A stretch of 64,000 bases of DNA from positions 104,297,767-104,361,766 of the forward strand of contig CM067322.1 of assembly GCA_034231615.1 (NCBI GenBank). Reading direction: 5' to 3'. The notes beneath the pieces are model-generated. The model did not search any database. It was not told the DNA's origin and was given only the letters and a program-made list of their open reading frames with translations. This document shows, piece after piece, positions 44,270 through 55,036 of this stretch. Source of the stretch: Meghimatium bilineatum. Taxonomy: Eukaryota > Mollusca > Gastropoda > Stylommatophora > Philomycidae. The position numbers and the translations under genes were made by a program. Positions within the stretch are counted from its first letter, which is position 1. Every line of letters starts with the position of its first letter.

Positions 44270-47200
44270 GTGTTTATTAACTTCATCGTTCTTCAGTCAG
44301 ATATCAGGTTACAGTGCCAATAGCTTCAGTCAGATATCAGGTTACAGTGCCAATAGCTTCAGTCAGATATCAGGTTACAGTGCCAATACTTCAGTCAGAT
44401 ATCAGTTACAGTGCCAATACTTCAGTCAGATATCAGGTTACAGTGCCAATAGCTTCAGTCAGATATCAGGTTACAGTGCCAATAGCTTCAGTCAGATATC
44501 AGGTTACAGTGCTAATAGCTTCAGTCAGATATCAGGTTACCACGACAATAGCTTCAGCCAGATATCATGTTACAACGCCAATACATTCAGTCAGATATCA
44601 GGCTACAGCGCCAATGGCTTCAGTCAGATATCAGGTTACAGCGCCAATAGCTTCAGTCAGATATCAGGTTACAGCACCAATAGCTTCAGTCAGTTATCAG
44701 GTTACAGCGCTAATAGCTTCAGTCAGATATCAGGTTACAGTGCCAATAGCTTCAGTCAGATATCAGGTTAGAGCACCAATAGCTTCAGTCAGATATCAGG
44801 TTACAACACCAATAGCTTCAGTCAGATATCAGGTTACAGCGCCAATAGCTTCAGTCAGTTATCAGGTTACAGCGTCAATAGCTTCAGTCAGATATCAGGT
44901 TACAGCACCAATATCTTCCATGAATTGTGTGATTCGTTTCAGGTCATCCATTGAACCCCTCAAGTCTGGAAGCAGTGCCGTCTCATTAGGCCATATTTTC
45001 TCCCGCTCTTCTTGCTAGAGTTGACAGGCATGAAGAATGTGTTCTGCAGTCTCTGGTCTCAGTCCACAGTTGCAGAGGTGTGTCTCGCCAATCTTCATCT
45101 TTCAAAACATGTGACTTCTCAGTCTGCTGTGGCCAGTTCGTAGTCTGAAGTTGATGGTTTGTTCCTTGTGTGACATTCAATGGTAGGGGTCATTTAGTTC
45201 TGCAGTTGGGTGCATCTGCTTCCACTTTTTCTTATATTCTGCTTTTAACATGGTCTTACATTCATGGCACTTATTATCATTTTCTATTTGTTCCAGTGAT
45301 CCCCCTTTCCTTGCCAGGAGATCAGCTTTTTCATTTCCAGGTATGTCACAGTGACCAGGGATCTGTTTTATCAGGGATACTGCAGTACTGTTTCTTTGGT
45401 AGTACTGCTGAGGTGTAGTAAGCAGGCCTAAGTTCATTCATGCTCGTGTTCTTTGGATCTTTCAATGCCTGCAATACTGACTTTGTATCTGTTAGAAAGA
45501 CTATATGTCTGTTGTGACTCGGCAAGCAATTTATGAGCATTTTGGCTGCCTCTATTATGGCTTCCATTTCTGCTTTAAAATTTGTGGAATGTTTGCCTGT
45601 GGGTATGGATTTCTCTATTTCTTTTCCATCTGGTGTTACTATATATATTCCTGATCCTCCATCTAACACTGCCTCTTTCGCTGATCCATCTGTATATACA
45701 TGTGTCCATATATCCTTTGGGTATGCTTTCTGTATGTGATTCTTAGTTGTCTCCTTTAGTACTTGTATAGAAGTTTCTGTTTTTGAAATAATGCTTGGTA
45801 TATTGTCCATAATTTTGGGGAAATTGTTCCTGTCCCAGGTTGGATATGTGTTAACGGTGTTTAGTGGTTTTAGGTTTTGTAGGTCGGTATCTGTGAGTGA
45901 TTTCTGGAGCCATTTAGCGGAGTGTAGAAAGCTTCCTCTTTTGAGCCGCTCTTTTGTAGGACTGCTTAGTCTTTGGTTTATTTGATGACTCTCCACACTT
46001 TTGAACTTTGCATACTGTGTGAGGATTTTTTCATTGTTCCATCAGTTTTCACAAACAGCTGGTCAGACTTATTGGGTGATATCTTCACCTTGTTTTTGGG
46101 TTTGCCTTTATTGTGGATGGATATCATTATGGAGGTTTTCCACACCTGTGGCACTAGGCCTCTATCGCAACAGTTGTTAAAAATTTTTTTTATTAGTTTC
46201 TGTTTTGTTGATGGTCCGATGTGAATTAGCAGTTCATTTGGTATGTCGTCTGTGCCAGGTGATTTCCCAAGTTTTAATACTGCTAGTTCTTCATTAGTTC
46301 ATTGATATTGAATGGAATATTCATGACATCTTGTTTCTTTGCTATCTCCTTTTCGATCTTCCATAGTTCTTTTCTTACTTTTCTTCTCATCGAATTTATG
46401 GCAGGCAGTACTTTGGTAATGCTGTATAATGATTTGCATCCTTCTTTCCTGAGAGTACATCTCTGCCATTCTCTATAGCCACTGATGCTGTTTTGTTATC
46501 TTCGTTGTTGAGTATTTTTCCATAGTTTTCTCTATAGTTTTCTTTTTTCATGCCAGCTTTTCCTTTGTTTGTAATTGTTGTTTTTCTTAGTGTGGCTACA
46601 GCAGCTTTTAGTGATATGTTGTTTTCTGTGGATGAGCTTTTTTTCTGCTGTGTCTCTGGCCTTGACATTTCTTTCTCCAACTCATCGAGTTCGTCAGTCC
46701 AGTACGGCTTGTAATTTTTCCGAGCACCTCTTGGTATGGTTTGCTTTGCTGCTTGAAGAAGCGCAGAAGCCAGGAGTTGTGCAGTTTTGTTCACACTTTT
46801 AATTCTTGGATTTAGGGTTTCTGTGAATTTGTCTGTCAGGTAAGAATACTTACTCCATTTTGATTTCTGGAAGTTCCATCTAGGTGTGGTTGTGGGGCCT
46901 GCAGGAGTATGGTTAATGTCAATGGTGAGTTTGATGGGGCGATGGTCACTTCCACCAAGCTGCTCCAGCACTTCCCTGTATGTTATTTTTGCTAAAGTGT
47001 CGGTTGCAAAGGCTAGGTCAGGGGTTGAGGTGGTGTGCATCTTCTAGAGTAGAAAGTTGGGTGGTCTTCAGGTTCATTAAGCAGTTGAAGTTTTATCTCG
47101 CACTGCTAGTCTTCCACTTCTTCTCCTCTAGTATCTTGTTCTGTATATCCCCAACTCTGAGAGTGGCTATTGAAGTCACCAATCACAAGATAGTTATCTT

Positions 47201-48460
47201 TTTCTGTGCTAATTATGTGCAGAGATAGGCTTTTGTCTTCCGGGCAGTAATAGCTATATACTGACCTCTTTAGTTGGAAGGGTTAATCAGGTTACAATTA
47301 TTTCAGCATGTTCTTCAGTGTTTACTATGATTTCTGAGGCGACGATATTGTTTTTTACCAGTCCTCCTCCTTTGGGTCTCTTTTCTCTATCATTCTAAAA
47401 TGTTTGGTATCCTCGGATGTTGAATCTATTGTTGTTTGTGAGGTGTGTTTCCTGTATACATGCTACATCAATTTCCTCTTTGTGTAATCGGTTTGCAAGT
47501 GCAGCCTTTTTATTGTAGACACCTTCTGCATTCCACTGCAATATTTTCAAATGCTTATTCTTGTCTTTGGAGTCTGCATCATGATTTTTATGTTGTTTTT
47601 TAAACCAATAGTTATTTTCTTCTGATCTCTTTTCCTGGCTCCACAAATTGAGACAGAGGTACCATCAGTCGCTGAGGGTGGGCTCATTCGAGGCTTAGAG
47701 CCCTGCACTTCATCCGCCTGACGGGATTCCACAGATAAGCACCAAAACGAATCATCTGCAACCTTTTATTTGACATGTGAAGTCATTGTGTGACACTGGT
47801 TTTCAGCCTTGGCTGGACTATTTTATACCTTTTGGTCCAGTGTCTCAGTCTTCCATCTTACTTTTGGGTCAGGGCGTGTTTCCCTAGCCCTTATCCATCC
47901 AAGGATTGTCCACAGGGCAGTGGAGATTCTAGACAGCTTGCCTACCAGGATTAACAAGCACCACCTGCCTGGAGTTTTGAGTTCCCCTCTCCTTGTATAA
48001 TTTTTCTGTTGCCAGGGATTCATTATCCTTCCTCTGTGGTTTATTTCTTGTGACCTAAGGCACCTCTCACTCAGGGATGGTGATTTAGGAGCATTGCTCT
48101 CTCTTGTTCCAATATCCATAATTCCCTCTTGCCCTACCCAACCCTCTAATCCTATCCTTCCCCCCACCCCCCGGCATGTTCCTGGAGTGGGGTCTGTGAC
48201 CCCACTCCAGCAACCTGAGCTTATAGCGGCTCATACTCGCTTGATGCTGCCAGTCACTGGACACATGGGGTATTTCAGTGGGGATATCAGTGCTGCCTGA
48301 TATCCCACCCCGTCCTCATGGTCAGCAACATTGGTTTGGTCAGTGGCTGCTTATTTGCCCAGAGGGCTATTCAAAGCTGGCATCTAGAGGTTTTTCCACT
48401 ATCCGTCACCTGTGGATGCTCCTGGTAGAGATCGGTAGCCCCCACAGGGTTTGTTAACAC
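44270..48460 (-). mobile_element. RNase H LINE, family 1, long copy B with 5' leader
   Basis: The 5' leader spans about 47760-48460 and holds a perfect 13-bp hairpin at 48182-48210. The endonuclease part has ILQWNAEG, CIQETHL and GSDHRPIKL (46396-47646, broken in places). The RT has only NYRPISLTSCL-like remains near 46050, after which sequence jumps to the thumb region, so the RT core is deleted. An RNase H domain (VYTDGSA, AEMEAI, FLTDTKSV, GNEKADLLA) lies at 45177-45740, followed by a Cys/His tail. Protein identity with copy A is very high from MESHQINQRLS onward. The 3' end is an expanded 33-bp array (44296-44925) then GAAGAACGATGAAG. Confidence 0.9.
44296..44925 (-). repeat. 33-bp minisatellite formed from the LINE 3' tail, about 19 copies
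   Basis: On the minus strand units read AACCTGATATCTGACTGAAG then CTATTGGYRCTGT, the same unit found four times at the tail of copy A. Here it has grown to about 19 copies with some GC variants. Confidence 0.95.
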
Positions 48461-49055
48461 ATCAGTTAATCTCCTCATGGCAACTATATTCAGTGTTACA
48501 TCAGTTAATCTCCTTATGGCAACTATGATCAGTAATATTTACAGCAACATGTGAGTTATATTTGAATAGCTCCTTGTTAGAAATATGGCTACAGATTGTC
48601 ATTGTTTAGGAATCTATGTTATTGCCCTCATAACAAACTCACAGAAGTTTAAATCTCCCCCAGAAGACATCAAATGAAATGCAATCTCTGATGATTCCCG
48701 TAGCTCGCTCGTTATATGTTTGATGCTGCACAAATATGACTGGGCACCTCTGGCACAGAGTGACAGTGTACTTAGTTGAAGTGCTTGCTCGGAGAGACAT
48801 CCACAATCAATAATACACAAATACCGGTACTAGCATTATGGCGAAATGAATATCATAGATGATTAAGGAGAGTTTGGAGGTGGGGTTAGTCACATCATGC
48901 AGGAAGTCAGTGAGCCACAAATGATATATGAAGTTGGATGTGGTGGGTCAAACAAACAGATATTGCAACAAAGCTGTAAACCATATACATATTCTATTCT
49001 CAAGGCTACATTCTTCTAGACAACAGCAGTTAGAAGGATGAGCAAGCTGGAATAC
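48461..49055 (-). other. TFIIA intron, nothing recognised
   Basis: Contains a two-copy repeat of ACATCAGTTAATCTCCTYAT at 48463-48520; otherwise unique. Confidence 0.4.
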
Positions 49056-49059
49056 AATA

Positions 49060-49308
49060 ATCCAGTCAGCAATAATTTAACTTATTTTAAACACAAAATT
49101 ATCCAGTCAGCAATAATTTAACTTATTTTAAACACAAAATTATCCAGTCAGCAATAATTTAACTTATTTTAAACACAAAATAATCCAGTCAGCAATAATT
49201 TAACTTATTTTAAACACAAAATAATCCAGTCAGCAATAATTTAACTTATTTTAAACACAAAATTATCCAGTCAGCAATAATTTAACTTATTTTAAACACA
49301 AAATTATG
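49060..49308 (+). repeat. 39-bp minisatellite, about 6 copies
   Basis: Units contain ATCCAGTCAGCAATAATTTA and ACTTATTTTAAACACAAAA and are almost uniform. Confidence 0.96.
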
Positions 49309-50120
49309 TTAGATATGAACAAAACGTATATCAGTTCAACCATATATGTGTGAAATATCAACAAAATACTCGTATAAGCCACTTAGTTACAAAATTGAGA
49401 AAACATTTAATTGATGCACCTGTAGTTGAGCAATGTGTGGTAACACTGATACAATTCTTCCATGTAGCTAGACCAATAATATTTATGTTATTTCGTAACC
49501 AAAATTAACAAAATGTGGACTGAGCAAACAAATACAACATGTAGATGTCACCAGTCTGGTCAGTTTGGTTCAAGATTAGGTCCAGAAATATTTTAATTAG
49601 GCACACTCCTTACTATATCAAGTGTGGTTGTATCGAAATATCTCAGTCTATTCTCAGAAACTAGCGTGTTAAGAAACCATATTTTATTAGAAAACAAATG
49701 TCAATTCCAAGAATTCCTCCTTGTCTGAATCATAATCTATAGATATTTCATGAAAAATGGTGTCAGTTTCAAGATTTATTTTGAGCGAACAGACGTAGTA
49801 GAAATTAAACACAGATGCTGCTCTGTCTTACACTGTACTGGGGACACAACACAGTGGGAATTATACAACATAGTCCTAGCTTACACCGTAGTTGGGGTAT
49901 AACTGAGCAGGAAGTACGCAACATAGTCCTAGCTTAAAATGGTGCGCAACTATTGGTGATGTGACATTTTGTAGTTCCGTACCAATAAATTATTCCATAG
50001 CAGCGGTCGACTAATAGTTGACAGCAGGGCTATAATGAAAGATATTCATTGGCAGGGTGGTAACAGCTACCCAGAGAATTGTATAAAATATATAAGCCAG
50101 TAATGAGTTCAGTTCAGTTA
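49309..50120 (-). other. TFIIA intron, nothing recognised
   Basis: AT-rich with a partly repeated ACATAGTCCTAGCTTA segment (49869-49938). Confidence 0.35.
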
Positions 50121-50127
50121 ATCATAC

Positions 50128-50174
50128 CTGGTATTGCGTTGTAGATTGTAGATGGGTAGGCTGTCCTAATGCAC
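50128..50174 (-). CDS. GTF2A1: TFIIA alpha/beta subunit, exon 4 (47-nt mini-exon)
   Basis: A 47-base exon with acceptor TTTCTTTCTAG and donor CAG/GTATGA, phase 1 in and 0 out. It reads ALGQPTHLQSTTQYQ after the split Gly. The sequence is a Gln/Thr-rich linker with little conservation, so the call rests on good splice sites and on its length and phase bridging the exons on both sides exactly. Confidence 0.75.
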
Positions 50175-50224
50175 CTAGAAAGAAATATTAGATTTACATG
50201 AGACAGTAGAGATCACTAGATTGG

Positions 50225-50390
50225 GAAATTGTTATTGGTACTGTCTGCCATGTTTCAAGTAATACATGCAACATAAGGAAATTGTTATTGGTACTGTCTA
50301 CCATGTTTCAAGTAATACATGCAACATAAGGAAATTGTTATTGGTACTGTCTGCCATGTTTCAAGTAATACATGCAACATAAGGAAATCT
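50225..50390 (+). repeat. About 54-bp repeat, 3 copies
   Basis: GGAAATTGTTATTGGTACTG and CCATGTTTCAAGTAATACAT recur three times next to TFIIA exon 4. Confidence 0.93.
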
Positions 50391-50439
50391 GGTTTCTTCA
50401 TCTATCTAATATCGTCATCAAGCACACATACACACACAC

Positions 50440-51205
50440 ACACTTATAAAATGTGATCATCACGCACACAGCTCTCTCCACTGCCTTGTGGACAATCTTT
50501 GGATGGGTAAGGGCTAGGGAAACACATCAGACTCAAAAGTAAGATGAAAGACAGAAATAAAGGACTGATAGGTGCAATATTGATCAGCTATGGCTAACTG
50601 CCCAGGCTGTAAACCAGTGGCACAAAATGACTTCATATGTCAAACAAACGTTTACACACAATATGTTTTGGTGCATCATCTGTGGAATTCCATCAGGTGG
50701 ATGGAGTGTCTGACCCTTTAAGGAGCCCACCCTCAGTGACTGGTGGTACCTCTATCTCAATTTGTGGAGCCATGGAAGAGAGGCCAAAGGCAAACAATGA
50801 TTGCTACAACGAACATACCTAAAGATCATGATACAAACATCAAAGACAACATATAAGCACTTGAGAATACAGCAGTAGAATATACAAGGTGTCTACAACA
50901 AAAATACCACTCAAAGAATCAAATCAATATAGCATGCTAACAGGAAACACACCTCACACACAACAACAAAAATACCACTCACAGAATCAAATCAATATAG
51001 CATGCTATCAGGAAACACGCCTTACAAACAACAACAGATTCAACATCTGAGGATACCATACATTTCTGAACGATAGAGAAAAGAGACACAAAGAAGGAGT
51101 ACACATACTGGGGGTAAAAAAACAATATTATTGCCCCAGAAATCAGAATAAATGGAGATCAAACTGAAATCATTGCAACCTGCTTAAACCTTCCAACTAA
51201 ACAGG
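50440..51205 (+). mobile_element. RNase H LINE family 1, 5' fragment (copy D)
   Basis: It matches the leader and 5' coding part of copy B in the opposite orientation. Shared blocks are the CTTTGGATGGRTAAGGGCTA region, CAAACCAGTGKCACAMAATGACTT-like text, the SAVTGGTSISICGA peptide region and a degraded QETH area near 50945-51040. It stops before the RT. A 60-base stretch with AATACCACTCA-AGAATCAAAT is duplicated at 50903-51005. Frames are broken. Confidence 0.75.
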
Positions 51206-51214
51206 TTACAGTAT

Positions 51215-51550
51215 TTTCTTTTCTTTCGTTCACTTGAAACATGTCTATATCTGTCATTCTATCTCCTGAATAAAACTCACTGTCTTTTGTAGTTCATACA
51301 GTGTCCCATAGAGCTTTGATTCCAGTGTTGTTTCCTCTGGCCAATATGTCTGCCTCAGCGTTTCATACTCAGAACACTCTTGAAGTATATGTTTGGCATT
51401 TTGTGCTGTCTGTCCACATGGCCGTGTTGTCAATCTTGAATTTTGTTTACATGTGACTGCGGAGTCGGTTGTGTCCTGTTCTGAGGCGCAGAATTACAAC
51501 TTGTTCTGATCTGTTCATAATGTGATAGCCATCTTTTTTTCATAGTTATA
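51215..51550 (-). mobile_element. RNase H LINE family 2, 3' end fragment
   Basis: About 330 bases closely match the 3' end of the long family 2 copy at 57685-57980. On the minus strand they encode a tail with HILQECSEYETLRQTYW and ESKLYGTLYELQK. Only the C-terminal Cys/His region and 3' UTR are present. Confidence 0.85.
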
Positions 51551-51559
51551 ATAACACTT

Positions 51560-52290
51560 TATAAGGAATGGCTGTAAGTGGCAGTGGAGGCTGAGGTGCA
51601 GGTGTTGGTCAATGAGAACTCCGGTGAAGGGAATGTGATTCTATACACAGATGGTTTGGTGGTTAGACATGTTCGTGGTGCATGGACCTTCACAGCTCAG
51701 TGTGCAGGGAAAAGTGTTAGGGGAGAGAGTGGAGCTTTCGCTGTGACTGTGAGTAGTATAATTATGGAGATCATGGTTGTGACTATGGCATTAGAATGGG
51801 TCAGCTCAAAGAGGGCTGTATGGACCTGTATCCTGAGTGTCTCAATGAGTATGATTATGAAAGTACAAAAGGGTCTCATTCATGAACAATGCACTAAGAT
51901 ATTGAGAGGGTCAAGTTTGGAGATGGTGACTTTTGTTTTTGTACCTGGGCATGTGGTGTTCGGGGCAACAAGAGAGCTGATTTGCTGGTGTCAGGTGCTG
52001 TTGTTACACTCCGGGGAGGAGCAATGGATTGGGCAGAAGTGTTGAATTCCCTACCAGAGACAGCACGTGAACGTGAACTTTACGTGAATGATGATTCTTA
52101 TTCAATGGCTAGAATTAAGGAACTGGGTTTGAAATGTGGGGTCGCCAGTGGGGAGCAGAAGAATGATGGTCAATCAACATAGAACTGGTACTGTCAGCAG
52201 AGGTGTAATGGCCGATACACCCAGGAAGAGATCGCAGCACCTATTTGTCTGGAGTGCAGTGATGATGATCCGATGATTAACTAAATTAAA
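51560..52290 (+). mobile_element. RNase H LINE family 3, C-terminal fragment
   Basis: A 155-residue frame (51578-52045) has the RNase H layout: VILYTDG, then MEIMVVTMALEWV, then SVSMSMIMKV where the catalytic Asp would be expected (altered to Val), and FVFVPGHVVFG. After frame breaks VNQHRTGTVSR is seen, a phrase of the C terminus of this LINE type in molluscs and other animals. The upstream RT is absent. Decayed. Confidence 0.75.
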
Positions 52291-52489
52291 ACACTACCTT
52301 GTACATTCAACATGCCTGGAAAGAAGACATTGGCCATATTCTTTGCACCCTGAACTAGATCCCAAGCCCTGGTCGTCACACGAGTGACTTTGCTTATAAG
52401 AATGTGATCATGACTGCATAAATGTTGAGAACATGTGACTTATACCGACCTGATGCTTATCTATTTTTATGAGCTTGTGTCATGGATAA

Positions 52490-53765
52490 ATGTGCTATGT
52501 TGATTGAGCTTGAGTCATGAGACAAATATGCTATGTTTTGTTTGATCTTCATGAGACAAATATGCTATGTTTTGTTTGATCTTCATGAGACAAATATGCT
52601 ATGTTTTGTTTGATCTTCATGAGACAAATATGCTATGTTTTGTTTGATCTTCATGAGACAAATATGCTATGTTTTGTTTGATCTTCATGAGACAAATATG
52701 CTATGTTTTGTTTGATCTTCATGAGACAAATATGCTATGTTTTGTTTGATCTTCATGAGACAAATATGCTATGTTTTGTTTGATCTTCATGAGACAAATA
52801 TGCTATGTTTTGTTTGATCTTCATGAGACAAATATGCTATGTTTTGTTTGATCTTCATGAGACAAATATGCTATGTTTTGTATGATCTTCATGAGACAAA
52901 TATGCTATGTTTTGTTTGATCTTCATGAGACAAATATGCTATGTTTTGTTTGATCTTCATGAGACAAATATGCTATGTTTTGTTTGATCTTCGTGAGACA
53001 AATATGCTATGTTTTGTTTGATCTTCGTGAGACAAATATGCTATGTTTTGTTTGATCTTCATGAGACAAATATGCTATGTTTTGTTTGATCTTCATGAGA
53101 CAAATATGCTATGTTTTGTTTGATCTTCATGAGACAAATATGCTATGTTTTGTTTGATCTTCATGAGACAAATATGCTATGTTTTGTTTGATCTTCATGA
53201 GACAAATATGCTATGTTTTGTATGATCTTCATGAGACAAATATGCTATGTTTTGTTTGATCTTCATGAGACAAATATGCTATGTTTTGTTTGATCTTCAT
53301 GAGACAAATATGCTATGTTTTGTTTGATCTTCATGAGACAAATATGCTATGTTTTGTTTGATCTTCGTGAGACAAATATGCTATGTTTTGTTTGATCTTC
53401 ATGAGACAAATATGCTATGTTTTGTTTGATCTTCATGAGACAAATATGCTATGTTTTGTTTGATCTTCATGAGAAAAATATGCTATGTTTTGTTTGATCT
53501 TCATGAGACAAATATGCTATGTTTTGTTTGATCTTCATGAGACAAATATGCTATGTTTTGTTTGATCTTCATGAGACAAATATGCTATGTTTTGTTTGAT
53601 CTTCATGAGACAAATATGCTATGTTTTGTTTGATCTTCATGAGACAAATATGCTATGTTTTGTTTGATCTTCATGAGACAAATATGCTATGTTTTGTTTG
53701 ATCTTCATGAGACAAATATGCTATGTTTTGTTTGATCTTCATGAGACAAATATGCTATATTGATT
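52490..53765 (+). repeat. 34-bp minisatellite, about 37 copies
   Basis: Units read GAGACAAATATGCTATGTTT followed by TGTTTGATCTTCAT. Rare variants (CGTGAG, TGTATGATC) recur at about 340-360 bp spacing (TGTATGATC at 52878 and 53220), which shows block duplication. Confidence 0.97.
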
Positions 53766-53887
53766 GTTCATGAGATTTAATTTTGGACTAATGTGCTATG
53801 TTCATTGTTGGATGTTCATAATTAATATTTCTAAAATATTTATGTTGCTAAATAATGATCTACTAGAAAACAATGTTATCAGCAAAC

Positions 53888-54017
53888 CTTGTTCTTGCGT
53901 TGTGTGGATAGGCTGGGGAAACATCACTGTATTATTCTGTGGAGGAACTATTATATCTTGGCTAGTGGATGCAGGTGGTTCCAGTGCTTTAGATGCTGCC
54001 AGCTTGCTTTCCCACAG
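53888..54017 (-). CDS. GTF2A1: TFIIA alpha/beta subunit, exon 3
   Basis: 130 bases, acceptor GTCTTTCAG, donor CAAG/GTTTGC, phase 0 in and phase 1 out. It opens with LWESKLAASKAL, equivalent to human LWENKLMQSRAV, finishing the N-terminal helical domain. It then passes into a low-complexity linker (PPASTSQDIIVPPQNN, ending HTTQEQ). The split Gly codon is completed by the next exon at 50174. The donor lies about 120 bases from the end of the 34-bp minisatellite. Confidence 0.9.
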
Positions 54018-54479
54018 CTGAAAGACATTTACATATAACATTTCACTCCAGAAATCAGATCTTCTCATAGAGGGAGATTATTTTCTGTGTACAACAATCC
54101 AGTCATGGATGGTATTTGTATGTTTATATGATATACATGTCTCCCTCTTCTTCCATGTTCATGTAGAAGCTGCTGAACATGGATGTTCATACATACTAGC
54201 AGGATGTATTCCAGAGAACAGAATGCTTTGTGTCATGGTTTACAGGATGGCTGAAGTATCTGTGTCCTTCCATCTGACACATCTGACTTCAGAATGGCTT
54301 CTAGGTCACTGACCATCTATAGGAAAGGGACATGCAACCTCATTCCCAAAGCCTCCTTAATTTTCTCTTATGGCATGAGACAAGTAACAGTGTTGCTATT
54401 CTCTGCATACCTTTCAGTCCTCTAGCAACACAGGTACATGAGTTACTGATGTGATGCCACAAGATTAATCTTTCAACTA

Positions 54480-54665
54480 CTTGTAGATTGATGGACACAT
54501 AGTCACAAATGGTGGCAGGTATGAAACAGAAGTTCAAAGGAGAATAGGAATGGCTAAAAGTACCTTCAATGATATGAAGAAAATATTAATATCTAAACAA
54601 ATTACAAACAAGTTAAAAATTACAATGGTAAAATGCTACATCTATTATATATTATTGTATAGTAC
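54480..54665 (+). mobile_element. LINE RT fragment
   Basis: One frame reads NGGRYETEVQRRIGMAKSTF, then NDMKKILISKQITNKLKITM and VKCYIYYILLYS. This matches the segment following the YADD motif in RT proteins (EI.RRIGMAK..F, then LK..LVKCYVW..LLYG). No other part of the element is seen. Confidence 0.7.
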
Positions 54666-55030
54666 TTATTTTCTCTTTCAGCTGTGCACATGGTACTAAT
54701 TTTCTTTTTCAGCTGTGCACCTGGTACTAATGGTCTCTTTTTAGTTGTGCACCTGGTACTAATGCTACCTTTCAGCTGTGCACGTGGTACTTAAGGTCTC
54801 TTTCAGTTGTGCACCTGGTACTAATGCTACCTTTCAGCTGTGCATGTGGTACTAAAGGTCTCTTTCAGCTGTGCACCTGGTACTAATGCATTCTTTCAGC
54901 TGTGCACATGGTACTAAAGGTCTCTCTTAGTTTTGCACCTGGTACTAATTTTCTTTTTCAGCTGTGCACATAGTACTAAAGGTCTCTTTCAGTTTTGCAC
55001 CTGGTACTAATGCTCTCTTTCAGCTGTGTG
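54655..55030 (+). repeat. About 28-32-bp minisatellite, 12 copies, interrupted by piggyBac
   Basis: Units contain TTTCAGCTGTGCACCTGGTA and CTAATG. The final unit is split at CTGTGTGCC/TTAA by the transposon; after the element the sequence resumes TTAAGCTGTGCCAG. Confidence 0.92.
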
Positions 55031-55036
55031 CCTTAA

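Noticed and set aside
44314-45018. 234-codon frame with SVRYQVTAPIA repeats
   Set aside because: It is the expanded 33-bp LINE tail read on the wrong strand, continuing into the LINE 3' end.
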